64,000 nt of DNA, taken from NCBI RefSeq assembly GCF_947499705.1, contig NZ_CANMPJ010000002.1:186001-250000 (forward strand), given 5' to 3'. A model generated the notes under the pieces. The model was not told the origin of the DNA, searched no databases, and saw nothing but the letters and a program-made list of their open reading frames with translations. Of this stretch, positions 24,351 to 33,537 are shown piece by piece; position 1 is the first letter of the stretch; the number at the start of each line of letters is the position of its first letter. Position numbers and translations under genes: made by a program. This stretch comes from an uncultured Erythrobacter sp. Lineage in GTDB: Bacteria; Pseudomonadota; Alphaproteobacteria; Sphingomonadales; Sphingomonadaceae.

Positions 24351-25499
24351 ATGCGCAAGTTCGTCATTGGTATGGCGATGGCTTCGACAGCGCTCACCGC
24401 ACCCGCCATGGCCCGTGAAGGCCAATGGTACATTGAGGGTAGCGGCGGGGCCATGCTCGTCGAAGACATTGCTTTCGACGTAAATGGTGCTCCGGCTGAT
24501 GCCGAAGCCGATTTCGAAGACACAGGTTATGATTTCGGTGCCTCAGTTGGCCACGATTTCGGCGCTTTCCGTCTCGAAGCCGAAGCCAGCTATCGTGCTG
24601 CAAGCCTGCAGGAACTCCAGGCTGGAACCGTTGGTCTCCAAGCTGGTAACCCGGCTGGTGGTGCTGGCACGTCGTTCTTCAACAGCACGCTTCCGGCGGC
24701 TGGTGAGTTTAACGCGCTTAGCTTCATGCTGAATGGCCTTTTCGACTTCGGTCCGGATGATGGCATTCAAGCCTTCGCCGGCGGTGGTGTGGGTGTTGCC
24801 CGCGTCGACGTCGACGGAACGGCTGCACTTAGCGGCCCTGGCGCTTTTGATGATTCCGACACGGGTCTCGCATGGCAGCTTCTCGCTGGTATCCGCGCTC
24901 CGCTCAGCGAGAGCTGGGATGTTGGCCTGAAGTATCGTTACTTCAATGCAACGGGCGTCGACCTGGTCGATAGCCGCGGTTTTGAGCTGAACACGGATGT
25001 AAGTTCGCATTCGCTGCTCGGTACGGTGACTTACAACTTCGGTGGCGAGCCAGCGGCTCCGCCTCCACCACCGCCACCGCCACCTCCGCCACCTCCGCCA
25101 CCGCCACCGCCACCTCCGCCACCGCCGCCGCCACCACCGCCGCCGCCGTGCAACACTGGCCCGTACATCGTATTCTTCGATTGGGACGAGTCAGTCATCA
25201 CAGCAGAAGCTGCGACGATCCTGGACAACGCGGTCACGGCTTACGCCAACTGCGGTACGGCCAACGTCATGCTCGCAGGTCACACCGACCGTTCGGGCAG
25301 CGTGACCTACAACATGGGTCTGGCTGAGCGTCGTAACACTTCGGTCACCGACTACCTTACCGGTCGCGGTGTCCCAGGCAGCCGGATCTCGAGCGAAGCA
25401 TTCGGTGAATCGCAACCTCGCGTTGCAACTGCCGATGGTGTTCGCGAACTGCAGAACCGCCGTGTGGAAGTTACTTACGGTCCGGGTTCGGGCATGTAA
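24351..25499 (+). CDS. OmpA-family outer membrane protein with 30-proline linker
   Basis: A 382-residue outer-membrane protein. Signal peptide MRKFVIGMAMASTALTAPAMA (cleavage after Ala21), an eight-strand OmpA-like barrel to about residue 235 (GQWYIEGSGGAMLVEDIAF at the start, LLGTVTYNFGGEP at the end), a pure run of 30 prolines (237-266), then a peptidoglycan-binding OmpA domain with YIVFFDWDESVIT, LAGHTDRSGS and NRRVEVTYG. The ATG at 24351 has AAAAGGGGAA upstream; the longer frame start has no support. Monocistronic, followed by a strong terminator. Confidence 0.95.
   Translation: MRKFVIGMAMASTALTAPAMAREGQWYIEGSGGAMLVEDIAFDVNGAPADAEADFEDTGYDFGASVGHDFGAFRLEAEASYRAASLQELQAGTVGLQAGNPAGGAGTSFFNSTLPAAGEFNALSFMLNGLFDFGPDDGIQAFAGGGVGVARVDVDGTAALSGPGAFDDSDTGLAWQLLAGIRAPLSESWDVGLKYRYFNATGVDLVDSRGFELNTDVSSHSLLGTVTYNFGGEPAAPPPPPPPPPPPPPPPPPPPPPPPPPPPPPPCNTGPYIVFFDWDESVITAEAATILDNAVTAYANCGTANVMLAGHTDRSGSVTYNMGLAERRNTSVTDYLTGRGVPGSRISSEAFGESQPRVATADGVRELQNRRVEVTYGPGSGM
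25059..25148 (+). repeat. CCN tandem repeat encoding 30 consecutive prolines
   Basis: Thirty codons of CCG, CCA and CCT in short sub-repeats (CCGCCACCGCCACCTCCG type). A low-complexity tract likely to vary in length by slippage and to need EF-P for translation. The antisense strand shows a false poly-glycine ORF. Confidence 0.95.
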
Positions 25500-25525
25500 G
25501 GACGGCTTAAACGCCTAACATCATT

Positions 25526-25555
25526 AAGGGGCCGGAGCGATCCGGCCCCTTTTTT
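25526..25555 (+). terminator. Intrinsic terminator of the OmpA gene
   Basis: An 11-bp perfect stem, AAGGGGCCGGA with loop GCGA and return TCCGGCCCCTT, continuing into a T-run. Located 27 bases after the stop codon. Confidence 0.9.
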
Positions 25556-25871
25556 GTACCCAGCGAGATTTCTATTTCTCCCTCTTGCAGGGCAATTCAC
25601 TTCAAGCAGCGACAGGTTCTGCGTGTGCTTTTTCGCAAGCGCGGTATGTTTCGAGTTTCCAAGAGCAAATGCGCGCAGTGATACCGCTCCAATCGGCCAA
25701 GCGAAGCCCGCGACTACTGGTCGGTCTGGCTCTGTGGCTCTTGTCCTCGCAGGCAAACGATAGGGCGCAGAAGCCTATTCGCCCAACATAGAGAGAGGTG
25801 TCTAAGCCCTAAGCCTGCATATCAGTATTAAATCAGCATGCCCGACACTTACTGGCATGCATGCACCTGCC
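25556..25871. other. Intergenic region, nothing recognised
   Basis: About 316 bases between the OmpA terminator and the convergent end of the MFS gene. Only short, unconvincing reading frames are present, and no terminator-like hairpin or RNA gene was seen. Confidence 0.6.
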
Positions 25872-27449
25872 TTAATCGGTTTCCGTATCCTCGCCGGCAG
25901 CCTTTGCCCTCTCTAGGAGGGTTCGCTCCGCTTCGGGCACTGTACGATACGCTATCAGCAACAAGACGAGACCAATTGGGACTGCAATCAGCAGGCTCAG
26001 GCCGCCTGACGATAAACTTCCTGTGATCGTCGACACTTGCCCTGCCATGTATGGCCCGAGCGCAAGACCGACCAGCGTAGTAGCAAGGAAGAATGTGGCC
26101 GTGGCGGTGCCTCGCATTCGTGGCAGGACGAGATCCTGCGTCGTTGCCGCAGCTCCGCCGAGCGCGGAGCTGCCAAACAGCGACTGCATGAAGGCAGCAA
26201 AATAGAAAAGTGCCGGGATTTCGGTCGTGAACATCAGGAATAGGAATGGCGCTGCGCCGACAAGACCGAATGCGACGACCAGCAATCTTCCGGCCGGATT
26301 GCGCTCGCGGAGCCAATCCGCTGCACGTCCGCCAAGAATGACCCCAAGGAAACCGCCGAGTGCTCCGGGGCCACCAATCCACCAACCGGCAGTCGACGGC
26401 GCTTCTTCGAGTATCCGGATCGCATAAGGAGCCGCCCAGAACGACGCGGCGTAGGACATGAACGCAACCATGCCGTAGCCAAGGATCGTCGTCAGGAAGG
26501 CTGGGGTGCCCCAAATCAGTTTGAACGTAGGGGCGTCCCGCCCTTTCAGCGTCGATGCCCACGAGAAGATGGCATAGTAGCCGATGCCGACCGCAATCCA
26601 CTGCTGGAAGTTGTCAGTCGCCACGGCCATTGCATAGGCGGCGCTGCCGATGACCAAGGCTCCGGCCAAATTGATTGCGATCCCGCGTGCGCCAGCCTGG
26701 GCTGCGCCGATCAAAGTAAACGGCGGAATGACCGCTACCAGTTCCCGGAAAAAACCGCGAAACGGGTCTTTGGGAGGCGGGGTGACTATGCCTTCGCTTT
26801 CGCCGCGCAGCGGCTCTCGCAATGTGAAGACCAGGCACGCGAGCAGCAGCCCCGGCAAGCCTACAATGATGAAAGCAGCCTGCCAGCCCGCAAGGCCCAA
26901 CGGCGCGTCGGACGGATATGCCGCGTTCCATTGCTCCACGATCGCCCCGCCAATGAGCAGAGACACGCCGCCGCCTATATAGAGGCCGGACGAATAGATC
27001 GCGAGCGCGGTCGCGCGCATCTTTTTGGGAAACCAGTCAGATATCAGAGAATAGGCGGCTGGACTGGCGGTTGCTTCACCCACGCCCACGCCAATCCGGG
27101 CCACGCTTAGCATCGTGAAGTTCTTCGCAAACCCCGATAGCGCGGTGAATGCTGACCAGACAGCAAGGCCCACGGTCATCAGCCGAATACGGTGCCAGTT
27201 GTCAGCCAGTTTGCCGAGTGGGATGCCGAACAACGCATAGAAGACGCCGAATGCCGTACCGTACAGAAACCCGATTTGATCATCGCGCAGGCCCAGGTCC
27301 GCTTTGATATCCTCGGCCAGGATCGAGATGATGTTGCGGTCGACGAAGTTGAGCACGTAAACAATCACAAGGATGCTCAACGCATACCAACTGTAAGCCG
27401 GAACCTTCTGCTTAGCTGAGTCCGGCTGCACGGTTGTATCTTCACTCAA
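25872..27449 (-). CDS. MFS transporter, Spinster-like family
   Basis: A 525-residue major-facilitator permease. The N-terminal half reads YALSILVIVYVLNFVDRNIISILAEDIKADLGLRDDQIGFLYGTAFGVFYALFGIPLGKLAD, the Spinster-type pattern, with the motif-A-like GIPLGKLADNWHR loop. A cytosolic central loop (EGIVTPPPKDPFR) divides the two six-helix halves. C-terminal acidic tail. Substrate unknown. Transcribed on the minus strand downstream of queC; 52 bases separate them. Confidence 0.85.
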   Translation of the reverse strand: MSEDTTVQPDSAKQKVPAYSWYALSILVIVYVLNFVDRNIISILAEDIKADLGLRDDQIGFLYGTAFGVFYALFGIPLGKLADNWHRIRLMTVGLAVWSAFTALSGFAKNFTMLSVARIGVGVGEATASPAAYSLISDWFPKKMRATALAIYSSGLYIGGGVSLLIGGAIVEQWNAAYPSDAPLGLAGWQAAFIIVGLPGLLLACLVFTLREPLRGESEGIVTPPPKDPFRGFFRELVAVIPPFTLIGAAQAGARGIAINLAGALVIGSAAYAMAVATDNFQQWIAVGIGYYAIFSWASTLKGRDAPTFKLIWGTPAFLTTILGYGMVAFMSYAASFWAAPYAIRILEEAPSTAGWWIGGPGALGGFLGVILGGRAADWLRERNPAGRLLVVAFGLVGAAPFLFLMFTTEIPALFYFAAFMQSLFGSSALGGAAATTQDLVLPRMRGTATATFFLATTLVGLALGPYMAGQVSTITGSLSSGGLSLLIAVPIGLVLLLIAYRTVPEAERTLLERAKAAGEDTETD

Positions 27450-27501
27450 TGAATGATCCCCTCGGCATCTCTATGTCTTGGCCGCATGCTCGACACGGCA
27501 A

Positions 27502-28200
27502 TCACGCGGCATATGGGGTGGTATCGGTTATCCCGGCTTCGGCAAAACCCTTTTTGCGTAGGCGACACGAATCGCACAGCCCGCATGCTGTGCCCTCGGG
27601 TGTCGGATCGTAGCAAGACCAACTCCAAGCGGGGTCGAGACCCAGTCGTGCACATTCCTTTGCAATGTCAGCTTTGGTCATATGCTGCAGCGGGGCGTGG
27701 ATATCGAACGGGGCTCCTTCGACGCCAGCCTTGGTCCCGAGCCGTGCTGTCTCGGCAAAGCTCGCAATGAACTCGGGGCGACAATCAGGGTAACCTGAGT
27801 AGTCGAGCGCGTTCACTCCGATAAAGACATCTCGCGCGCTCGATGCCTCAGCGAAGGCAGTCGTCAAAGCGAGGAAGACGAGGTTGCGAGCTGGCACGTA
27901 GGTCACCGGAATATCGTTCCCCACACCTGATTTGGGCACTTCGATATCGTCGGTAAGCGCCGAGCCACCGAACTTCCTCATATCGAGAGGCAGCTCGACA
28001 TGACGGTCGATCTCCAACTGCCTCACTATCGCTTTGGCTGATTGCAATTCGCGCACGTGCCGCTGCCCGTAGTCAATTGTGAGCGCGCGGACGGCAAAGC
28101 CACGCTCCTTTGCGATCGCGGCGGTGACCATGGAATCGAGCCCGCCCGACAGCAGTACCACAGCGACCGGGCGTGCTTCTTTGTTTTCCGACTGTTGCAT
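27502..28200 (-). CDS. queC: 7-cyano-7-deazaguanine synthase QueC
   Basis: A 232-residue PP-loop ATPase that converts carboxy-deazaguanine to preQ0 for queuosine synthesis. The ATP loop is SGGLDS (residues 18-23), followed by ALTIDYGQRHVRELQSAKAI. The zinc site uses Cys196, Cys206, Cys209 and Cys212 in the C-terminal CYDPTPEGTACGLCDSC. Other que genes are not adjacent. Confidence 0.95.
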   Translation of the reverse strand: MQQSENKEARPVAVVLLSGGLDSMVTAAIAKERGFAVRALTIDYGQRHVRELQSAKAIVRQLEIDRHVELPLDMRKFGGSALTDDIEVPKSGVGNDIPVTYVPARNLVFLALTTAFAEASSARDVFIGVNALDYSGYPDCRPEFIASFAETARLGTKAGVEGAPFDIHAPLQHMTKADIAKECARLGLDPAWSWSCYDPTPEGTACGLCDSCRLRKKGFAEAGITDTTPYAA

Positions 28201-28262
28201 GAAATTTGGCTAAGCGCGGCGCGCGCGAATGGCAATTGCCGTCATGGCCGTTTGAGTTGCAA

Positions 28263-28679
28263 TCAGCAGCTTCCGGTGCGGCGCGCCTCGGCGCTGAACT
28301 GGAATGGCTGACCGGACGCAATTCCCTGACTTTCGATCTGGACCAAATTTCCGGTTTCACGGCGGATATTGGTCCGACCATAGCCATTGCCCGGGCAGGT
28401 GTACTGGACCGTCACTTTCGAAGCGTCGTCTTCGACCACGAAGCGGCTGCAGTTCGGGGCAGAATGGCGCAGCTTGATCAGTTCCAGACCGCTCCGGACG
28501 CAAATTTTGCGCTCAGGCGTTCCATCGCGATATTTCAGCGTCCATTCGCCTTTGGCCAGACCGCTGAGCATGGCGAGGCCATCGGATTGGGCTGCAACTG
28601 GGATGCCGAACGCAAGAAGCCCAGCACCGCAGGCTGCAGCGAAGCCGCCGATCATGCGTCTGTTAATGCGTTTCATCAT
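28263..28679 (-). CDS. Secreted DUF3617-like protein
   Basis: A 138-residue exported protein. Basic N-terminus MMKRINRRMIGGFAAACGAG followed by a hydrophobic stretch and cleavage near VAAQ. The mature part has a GEWTLKYRDGTPERKICVRSGLELIKLRHSAPNC-type core with paired cysteines and ends in EARRTGSC, resembling DUF3617 domain proteins. Function unknown. Between queC and hslO on the same strand. Confidence 0.65.
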   Translation of the reverse strand: MMKRINRRMIGGFAAACGAGLLAFGIPVAAQSDGLAMLSGLAKGEWTLKYRDGTPERKICVRSGLELIKLRHSAPNCSRFVVEDDASKVTVQYTCPGNGYGRTNIRRETGNLVQIESQGIASGQPFQFSAEARRTGSC

Positions 28680-28761
28680 GTGACCTCGCCAAAAATACGC
28701 GAAAATTGCTTGTACAATCTGTCAGAACGTCGATGAGCCGTTCCTGAATAGCGATGAATCG

Positions 28762-29670
28762 TTAAAGTGCCAAGTCGAACTGCTTCGAGCAAAAGGCGCA
28801 ATCAACCACGATCTTGCCGTCCTCGTTGCGCATGGCATCTCGTTCTTCGCTGGGAAAGCGGGAAAGCACGGTGTCATAATACTCGGCGCTGCAGCGACAG
28901 CCGCGCGTCAATGCTGCACCCGGTTGAATACGAATCTCGTCCTCTTCGTGGAACAATCGCCAGACGATCCCTTCCATCGACAGCGACGGATCGAGCAATT
29001 CGTCATGACTGAGGGTTCCCGCGAGCACAGTGATATGCTCCCAATCAGGATGATCTTGCCGAACGTGCAACCGCTCGCGGCCTTCTTCACCATCGGCCAG
29101 ATGCTGCACCAGCAACCCCGCCGCCTGCCTTCCGGAGCCGCTCGCGCGGCTGGCAATCCGGATCATCGTCGGCACCTGCTCGGACTGGACGAAATAAGTT
29201 TCGCACGCCTCGGACAGGGTATCGCCCTCGAGCGGAACAATGCCTTGATAGCGCTTGTCGGCTCCTGTTTCGAAGGTGATTGCGAGATAGCCTTCGCCGA
29301 ATAGCGCGTTGAGCGACGGATTCGCCCCCAGCCCATCCAGCATCGCAGCATCGAACTCAGCGTAGCCGCGCATCTCGCCGCCGCGATAATCACACACCAG
29401 CAGAGTGACAGCGCCACTCTTGGTCTGCGCCTGCATGGTCAGTTGGCCATTCTCGCCTTTGAGCAAACCGCCCATCAAGGCACCGAGCACCAGTGCTTCA
29501 CTCAGCAGGTGCGTGATGGGCGCGGGATAATCGTGCGCTGCCAGCACCTGATCCACTACCGCATCAAGCCGAACCGCACGCCCCCGCGCATTGCGCGACG
29601 GAAGGGTGAAGCCAAGCAGCTTGTCCGAAAACGTTTCAGGTGCCTGAGAAGTTTGTGGCTGAAGTTTCAT
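28762..29670 (-). CDS. hslO: Hsp33 redox-regulated chaperone
   Basis: A 302-residue Hsp33. The C-terminal redox switch has all four zinc cysteines: CRC (in RGCRCSAEYY) and CAFC (in DCAFCSKQF). The N-terminal domain contains LLSEALVLGALMGGLLKGENGQLTMQ and GLGANPSLNALFGEGYLAI. ATG 29670 is chosen over a GTG two codons earlier. Downstream of argF in the same direction, a common alphaproteobacterial argD-argF-hslO order. Confidence 0.95.
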   Translation of the reverse strand: MKLQPQTSQAPETFSDKLLGFTLPSRNARGRAVRLDAVVDQVLAAHDYPAPITHLLSEALVLGALMGGLLKGENGQLTMQAQTKSGAVTLLVCDYRGGEMRGYAEFDAAMLDGLGANPSLNALFGEGYLAITFETGADKRYQGIVPLEGDTLSEACETYFVQSEQVPTMIRIASRASGSGRQAAGLLVQHLADGEEGRERLHVRQDHPDWEHITVLAGTLSHDELLDPSLSMEGIVWRLFHEEDEIRIQPGAALTRGCRCSAEYYDTVLSRFPSEERDAMRNEDGKIVVDCAFCSKQFDLAL

Positions 29671-29724
29671 GAGCACATATATGGTGCCGTTCCGCGAGAC
29701 TATAAGCCCCGCGGTCGGTCACCA

Positions 29725-30666
29725 CTAGGACGGAGCGTCCAGCAATCCGAAGCTCCAGAGCAGCACCGACTTTTGCGCGTGGATACGATTTTCCGCCTCG
29801 TCAAAAACGACCGATTGCGATCCTTCAAACACTTTCTCGCTCACTTCCTCGCCGACATGGGCGGGCAGGCAGTGCAGGAATTTCGCGCCTGGCTTCGCCT
29901 GTGACAGCAACTCGTTGTTCACCTGATAGGGTGCCATCGCAGCCAGCTTGTTGTGGACATGCTCTTGGCCCATCGACACCCAGGTGTCGGTGATCAGCAC
30001 GTCCGCTCCGCGCGCCGCTTCTGCCGCATCTTGCGTCAGAGTGACCTGCGAACCGCCAACTCGCGCCATCTCCACAAACTCGGCTTCCGGCTCATATCCG
30101 GCTGGCGTCGCAATGCGTACGTTGAACTTCATCAACGCAGCCGCCTCGAGAATCGAGTGCAGCACATTATTGCCATCGCCAAACCAAGCAACTTCGAGGC
30201 CGGGCAGCGGATGACCATGCTCAATCACAGTGAGCAGGTCTGCAACAATCTGGCATGGGTGTGACCGGTCCGTCAGGCCATTAATGACCGGAACCGTGGC
30301 ATGCTTCGCCATCTCTTCGATCTTGGCGTGATCGTCTGTGCGCAGCATGATCACATCGACCATCCGGCTGAGCACACGCGCAGTATCCGCAATCGTCTCG
30401 CCCCGACCGAGCTGGCTTGAGCTCGAATCGAGCGTCAACACGCTCCCGCCTAGCTGGCGCATCGCAATGTCGAAGCTCACGCGAGTGCGGGTCGAGTTTT
30501 TCTCGAACACCATCGCGAGCACGCGGCCATCCAAAGGCGCATCGGCATCGGGCTTACCCTTTGGCCAATCCGCGCGCGCCGCCTTGCGATCGATCGCGTC
30601 ATTGATCATCGCGGCGACCCCGTCAGCGCCAGCATCGCTCAGGTCGAGAAAGTGCTTGATTGGCAT
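29725..30666 (-). CDS. argF: Ornithine carbamoyltransferase
   Basis: A 313-residue enzyme of arginine synthesis (ornithine plus carbamoyl phosphate to citrulline). The carbamoyl-phosphate loop is STRTR (58-62), HPCQ is at 136-139, and the ornithine/active-site HCLPA lies near residue 270. The start overlaps the argD stop by one base (TAATG), so translation is coupled. Confidence 0.96.
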   Translation of the reverse strand: MPIKHFLDLSDAGADGVAAMINDAIDRKAARADWPKGKPDADAPLDGRVLAMVFEKNSTRTRVSFDIAMRQLGGSVLTLDSSSSQLGRGETIADTARVLSRMVDVIMLRTDDHAKIEEMAKHATVPVINGLTDRSHPCQIVADLLTVIEHGHPLPGLEVAWFGDGNNVLHSILEAAALMKFNVRIATPAGYEPEAEFVEMARVGGSQVTLTQDAAEAARGADVLITDTWVSMGQEHVHNKLAAMAPYQVNNELLSQAKPGAKFLHCLPAHVGEEVSEKVFEGSQSVVFDEAENRIHAQKSVLLWSFGLLDAPS

Positions 30667-31865
30667 TAGGCTGGCTCGGGCACTTTGAAGCTTGCAGCGC
30701 CAGCCGAGAGTTTTTCGAAGAATTCGTCGATCTCCTCGTCGCCGATCACCAGCGGAGGTAGCAGACGGAGCGTCTGATCGCCCGCAGCAACTGTCAGCAA
30801 TTGGTGGTTGTCGCGCAGGTGGACGAAGAATGGCCGACTTTCGACCTTCATCCTGATGCCCAGCATCAATCCTTTGCCGCGCACGAAGTCGAACAGGTCG
30901 GGGTAGTTGCCGATGAACTGTTCGAGCCGCGAGCGGATGCGCTCGCCTTTGTCGCGCACGCTTGCGAGAAATTCCTCATTCGCCACGGCGTCCATCACGG
31001 CGCTTCCCGCAGCCATGCCTAGCGGGTTGCCGCCATAGGTCGACCCGTGCGTACCGAAGGTCATTCCGCGCGCGGCCTTTTCCGTCGCGAGCAGGGCGCC
31101 AAGCGGGAAGCCGCCACCGATGCCCTTGGCAGTCGCGAGGATATCGGGCTCGATTCCATAGTGCTCATGCGCATACAGTGCACCGGTCCGCGCAACGCCG
31201 GACTGCACTTCGTCCAACACGAGCATCAGATCGTGTTCGTCGGCAAGCTCGCGCAGCCCCTTCATGAAGGCTTCGGATGCCGGGCGAATGCCGCCTTCAC
31301 CCTGAATCGGTTCGACCAGGAAACCTGCCGTTTTCGGACCAATCAGAGCCTTGGCCGCTTCGAGATCGTCGAATTCACAATATCTGAAACCGTCGAGCAA
31401 TGGCGAGAAGCCGTGATGCATCTTGGTCTGGTTCGATGCGCTGATCGTCGCCATCGTTCGGCCGTGAAATGCGTTGGTGAAGGTAATCAGCTCGAACCGC
31501 TCCTTGTCGCCCTCATCCCCGGCATTCTGGTGATAGGCGCGCGCGCACTTGATCGCCCCTTCGACCGCTTCTGCGCCCGAATTGGTGAAGAAAACAGTAT
31601 CGGCAAATGTGTTGTCGACGAGTTGCTGCGCCAGTTTCTCGCCTTGCGGGCTGCCATACAGGTTCGACACATGCATCAGCGTGTCGGCCTGTTTCTGGAT
31701 CGCTTCGATCAGGCCCTTATGCGAATGGCCTAGTAAGTTCACTGCAATCCCGCTGGCGAAATCGAGATAACGTGTGCCGTCTTCATCGATCAAATGGCAG
31801 TGCTCGCCGCGCACGGGCCGCACGCCGCAACGCGGATAGACAGGCATCAGCGGGGAAATCGACAT
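30666..31865 (-). CDS. argD: Acetylornithine aminotransferase
   Basis: A 399-residue class III PLP aminotransferase. Landmarks are [42 protein letters not shown] (PLP Asp) and the Schiff-base Lys in [15 protein letters not shown]. It converts N-acetylglutamate semialdehyde to N-acetylornithine, and may also act in lysine synthesis. First gene of the argD-argF pair. Confidence 0.95.
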   Translation of the reverse strand: MSISPLMPVYPRCGVRPVRGEHCHLIDEDGTRYLDFASGIAVNLLGHSHKGLIEAIQKQADTLMHVSNLYGSPQGEKLAQQLVDNTFADTVFFTNSGAEAVEGAIKCARAYHQNAGDEGDKERFELITFTNAFHGRTMATISASNQTKMHHGFSPLLDGFRYCEFDDLEAAKALIGPKTAGFLVEPIQGEGGIRPASEAFMKGLRELADEHDLMLVLDEVQSGVARTGALYAHEHYGIEPDILATAKGIGGGFPLGALLATEKAARGMTFGTHGSTYGGNPLGMAAGSAVMDAVANEEFLASVRDKGERIRSRLEQFIGNYPDLFDFVRGKGLMLGIRMKVESRPFFVHLRDNHQLLTVAAGDQTLRLLPPLVIGDEEIDEFFEKLSAGAASFKVPEPA

Positions 31866-31907
31866 AGTGGGATCCTAGAATTGCCCGAATGGGACGTGAT
31901 CGGAAAA

Positions 31908-31939
31908 GAAAATGGCGGCCCGTCGATGAGCCGCCATTT
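31908..31939 (-). terminator. Terminator of the cold-shock gene
   Basis: Perfect 10-bp stem AAATGGCGGC / GCCGCCATTT with a 10-base loop; on the minus strand it continues into TTCTTTTCC. It separates the cold-shock gene from argD. Confidence 0.75.
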
Positions 31940-31996
31940 CCTGAATGATATGGCCGCTCGTCGATCAGGTCAAACGGCCTTGGTGATGATGCGAGG

Positions 31997-32788
31997 TTAG
32001 CCCTGCGCAGGCACCAGATTGACCGCAGAATACTTGCCTCGTCGATCGACTTCGAGGTCGAACTCGTAGCGTTCGCCTTCGTTGATCGCCGTCAGGCCCG
32101 AACGCTCAACCGCGCTAATATGCACGAACGCATCAGGCTGGCCGTCGTCGCGTACCAGAAAGCCAAAGCCCTTCATCGAGTTGAAGAACTTGACCGTGCC
32201 GGTTGCTTTCTCGCCTGTAAGCTCACGCTTGGGCGGACCGTCTGCTGCTGGTGCTGCGATGACTTCGCCGACGACCTGCAGATCCTGCGCGGACACTTTG
32301 CCGCCGCGATCGACCAGGTTGAATTCAAGCTCCTGCCCTTCAGCAAGACCTTCAAGCCCGGCGCGTTCGACCGCGCTGATGTGCACGAACACATCTTCGC
32401 CGCCGCTCTCTTGCGCGATGAAGCCAAAGCCCTTTTGGCCGTTGAAGAATTTCACGGTGCCTTTGCCCGTGCCTACGACCTGAGCGGGCATGCGGTTGAA
32501 ACCGCCGCCTCCGCCACCGCCGCCGCCAGGGCCTCCACGACCACCGCCGCCGCCGCCGCCGCCGAAACGGTCACCACCGCCTCCGCCGCCGCCGCCGCTG
32601 TAGCGATTGCCGCCGCGGTCTCCACCGCCGCCACCGCCGGAATAGCGATCGCCGCCGCCACCACGGTCATTTCCATAATCTGAAGGGGGCGGGAATCCGT
32701 CCATGCCACCGCCGAACGGATCGAAACCGTCTTCGCCGAATCCGTCGCGCTTGTCCTTGCCGCGGCGACGTCCTCTATCGTAACCCAT
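31997..32788 (-). CDS. Double cold-shock-domain protein with glycine-rich N-terminus
   Basis: A 263-residue nucleic-acid-binding protein. Residues 1-98 are charged then extremely glycine-rich, with R/D/Y punctuations ([20 protein letters not shown]), resembling RGG/FG-type disordered tails. Two cold-shock domains follow at about 107-172 and 192-261; each carries the RNP1 motif KGFGF(I/L) and RNP2 ([20 protein letters not shown]). Two-CSD proteins are usual in alphaproteobacteria, but the long glycine-rich head is not. A 300-base upstream gap may hold a long cold-shock leader. Confidence 0.92.
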   Translation of the reverse strand: MGYDRGRRRGKDKRDGFGEDGFDPFGGGMDGFPPPSDYGNDRGGGGDRYSGGGGGGDRGGNRYSGGGGGGGGDRFGGGGGGGGRGGPGGGGGGGGGFNRMPAQVVGTGKGTVKFFNGQKGFGFIAQESGGEDVFVHISAVERAGLEGLAEGQELEFNLVDRGGKVSAQDLQVVGEVIAAPAADGPPKRELTGEKATGTVKFFNSMKGFGFLVRDDGQPDAFVHISAVERSGLTAINEGERYEFDLEVDRRGKYSAVNLVPAQG

Positions 32789-33102
32789 AACCTAGTCAGT
32801 ACCTTATCACACTGCCCGCCCTCCAAAGCGCCGACACCGGGGACAGCATGCTGTGCCGGGCGCTGGTGGCAGACCGAGTCGACGGAACCCCACCTTTCGA
32901 AGCGATGCATAGCGTAGAAACTGGCGCTATGCGAATGATTTAACCGATACTGCCCGTATCCCGCGGAAATATGACATTTTCGAATGATTGAGCAGAGCTG
33001 AATAGCGCAAATATTGAATTGCCGGGGGCGCAAATACCATTATCCCAGCGAATCGTAACAGCCTGCCGAAATTCTCGGCGCAGAAACAAAGGCATGCCCA
33101 AC
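32789..33102. other. Intergenic region, probable leader of the cold-shock gene
   Basis: About 314 bases between the divergent cold-shock and DSP-like genes. No convincing ORF. Long 5' leaders are typical of cold-shock genes, but no specific structure could be assigned; a GGCGCTATGCG/CGCTATGCA-type inverted sequence near 32900-32935 is the only notable pattern. Confidence 0.4.
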
Positions 33103-33534
33103 ATGAGCAACTTTCGCACCCTTTCGCAGACCATGCTCGCCAGCCCGCAGATCGAGGTGTGCGATGTCGCAGCCGCCAAGGAATTGGGCGTCACGCTGAT
33201 CGTCAACAACCGCCCCGATGGTGAGGAACCCTCCGCGCCCCAGAGTGCAGAGATCGCCGCCGCCGCTGCGGATGCAGAGCTGAGCTATGTTTCGATCCCG
33301 ATCGGACATTCGGGATTCAGCGAGGTCCAGATCGACGAGATGATTGGTGCGCTGGATAGCGCCGAGGGCAAGGTGCTAGGCTATTGCCGCTCGGGCACGC
33401 GTTCCACACTTCTGTGGTCGCTCGCGCAGGCGAAGCTGGGCATGGCTCCGGACGAAATCGCCGAGGCCGCAATGGCGGCGGGCTACGACGTCAGCCCGAT
33501 CCGCCCGATGCTGGATATGCTCGCCGCGCGCTAA
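33103..33534 (+). CDS. TIGR01244-family sulfurtransferase/phosphatase-like protein
   Basis: A 143-residue beta-lactamase-hydrolase-associated (DSP-like) domain. FRTLSQTMLASPQIEVCDVAAAKELGVTLIVNNRPDGEEP is the family N-terminus, and the P-loop is YCRSGTRS, a CX4-5R cysteine phosphatase/rhodanese-type loop. Family members act on sulfane sulfur next to persulfide dioxygenases, but here the gene is far from that module. ATG 33103 has AAAGG ten bases upstream. Confidence 0.85.
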   Translation: MSNFRTLSQTMLASPQIEVCDVAAAKELGVTLIVNNRPDGEEPSAPQSAEIAAAAADAELSYVSIPIGHSGFSEVQIDEMIGALDSAEGKVLGYCRSGTRSTLLWSLAQAKLGMAPDEIAEAAMAAGYDVSPIRPMLDMLAAR

Positions 33535-33537
33535 GTC

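Noticed and set aside
25031..25237. Poly-glycine ORF on the minus strand
   Set aside because: It is the exact antisense of the proline codon repeat in the OmpA gene.
29443..31733. Several long plus-strand ORFs over argF/argD
   Set aside because: High-GC antisense shadows of well-identified arginine genes.
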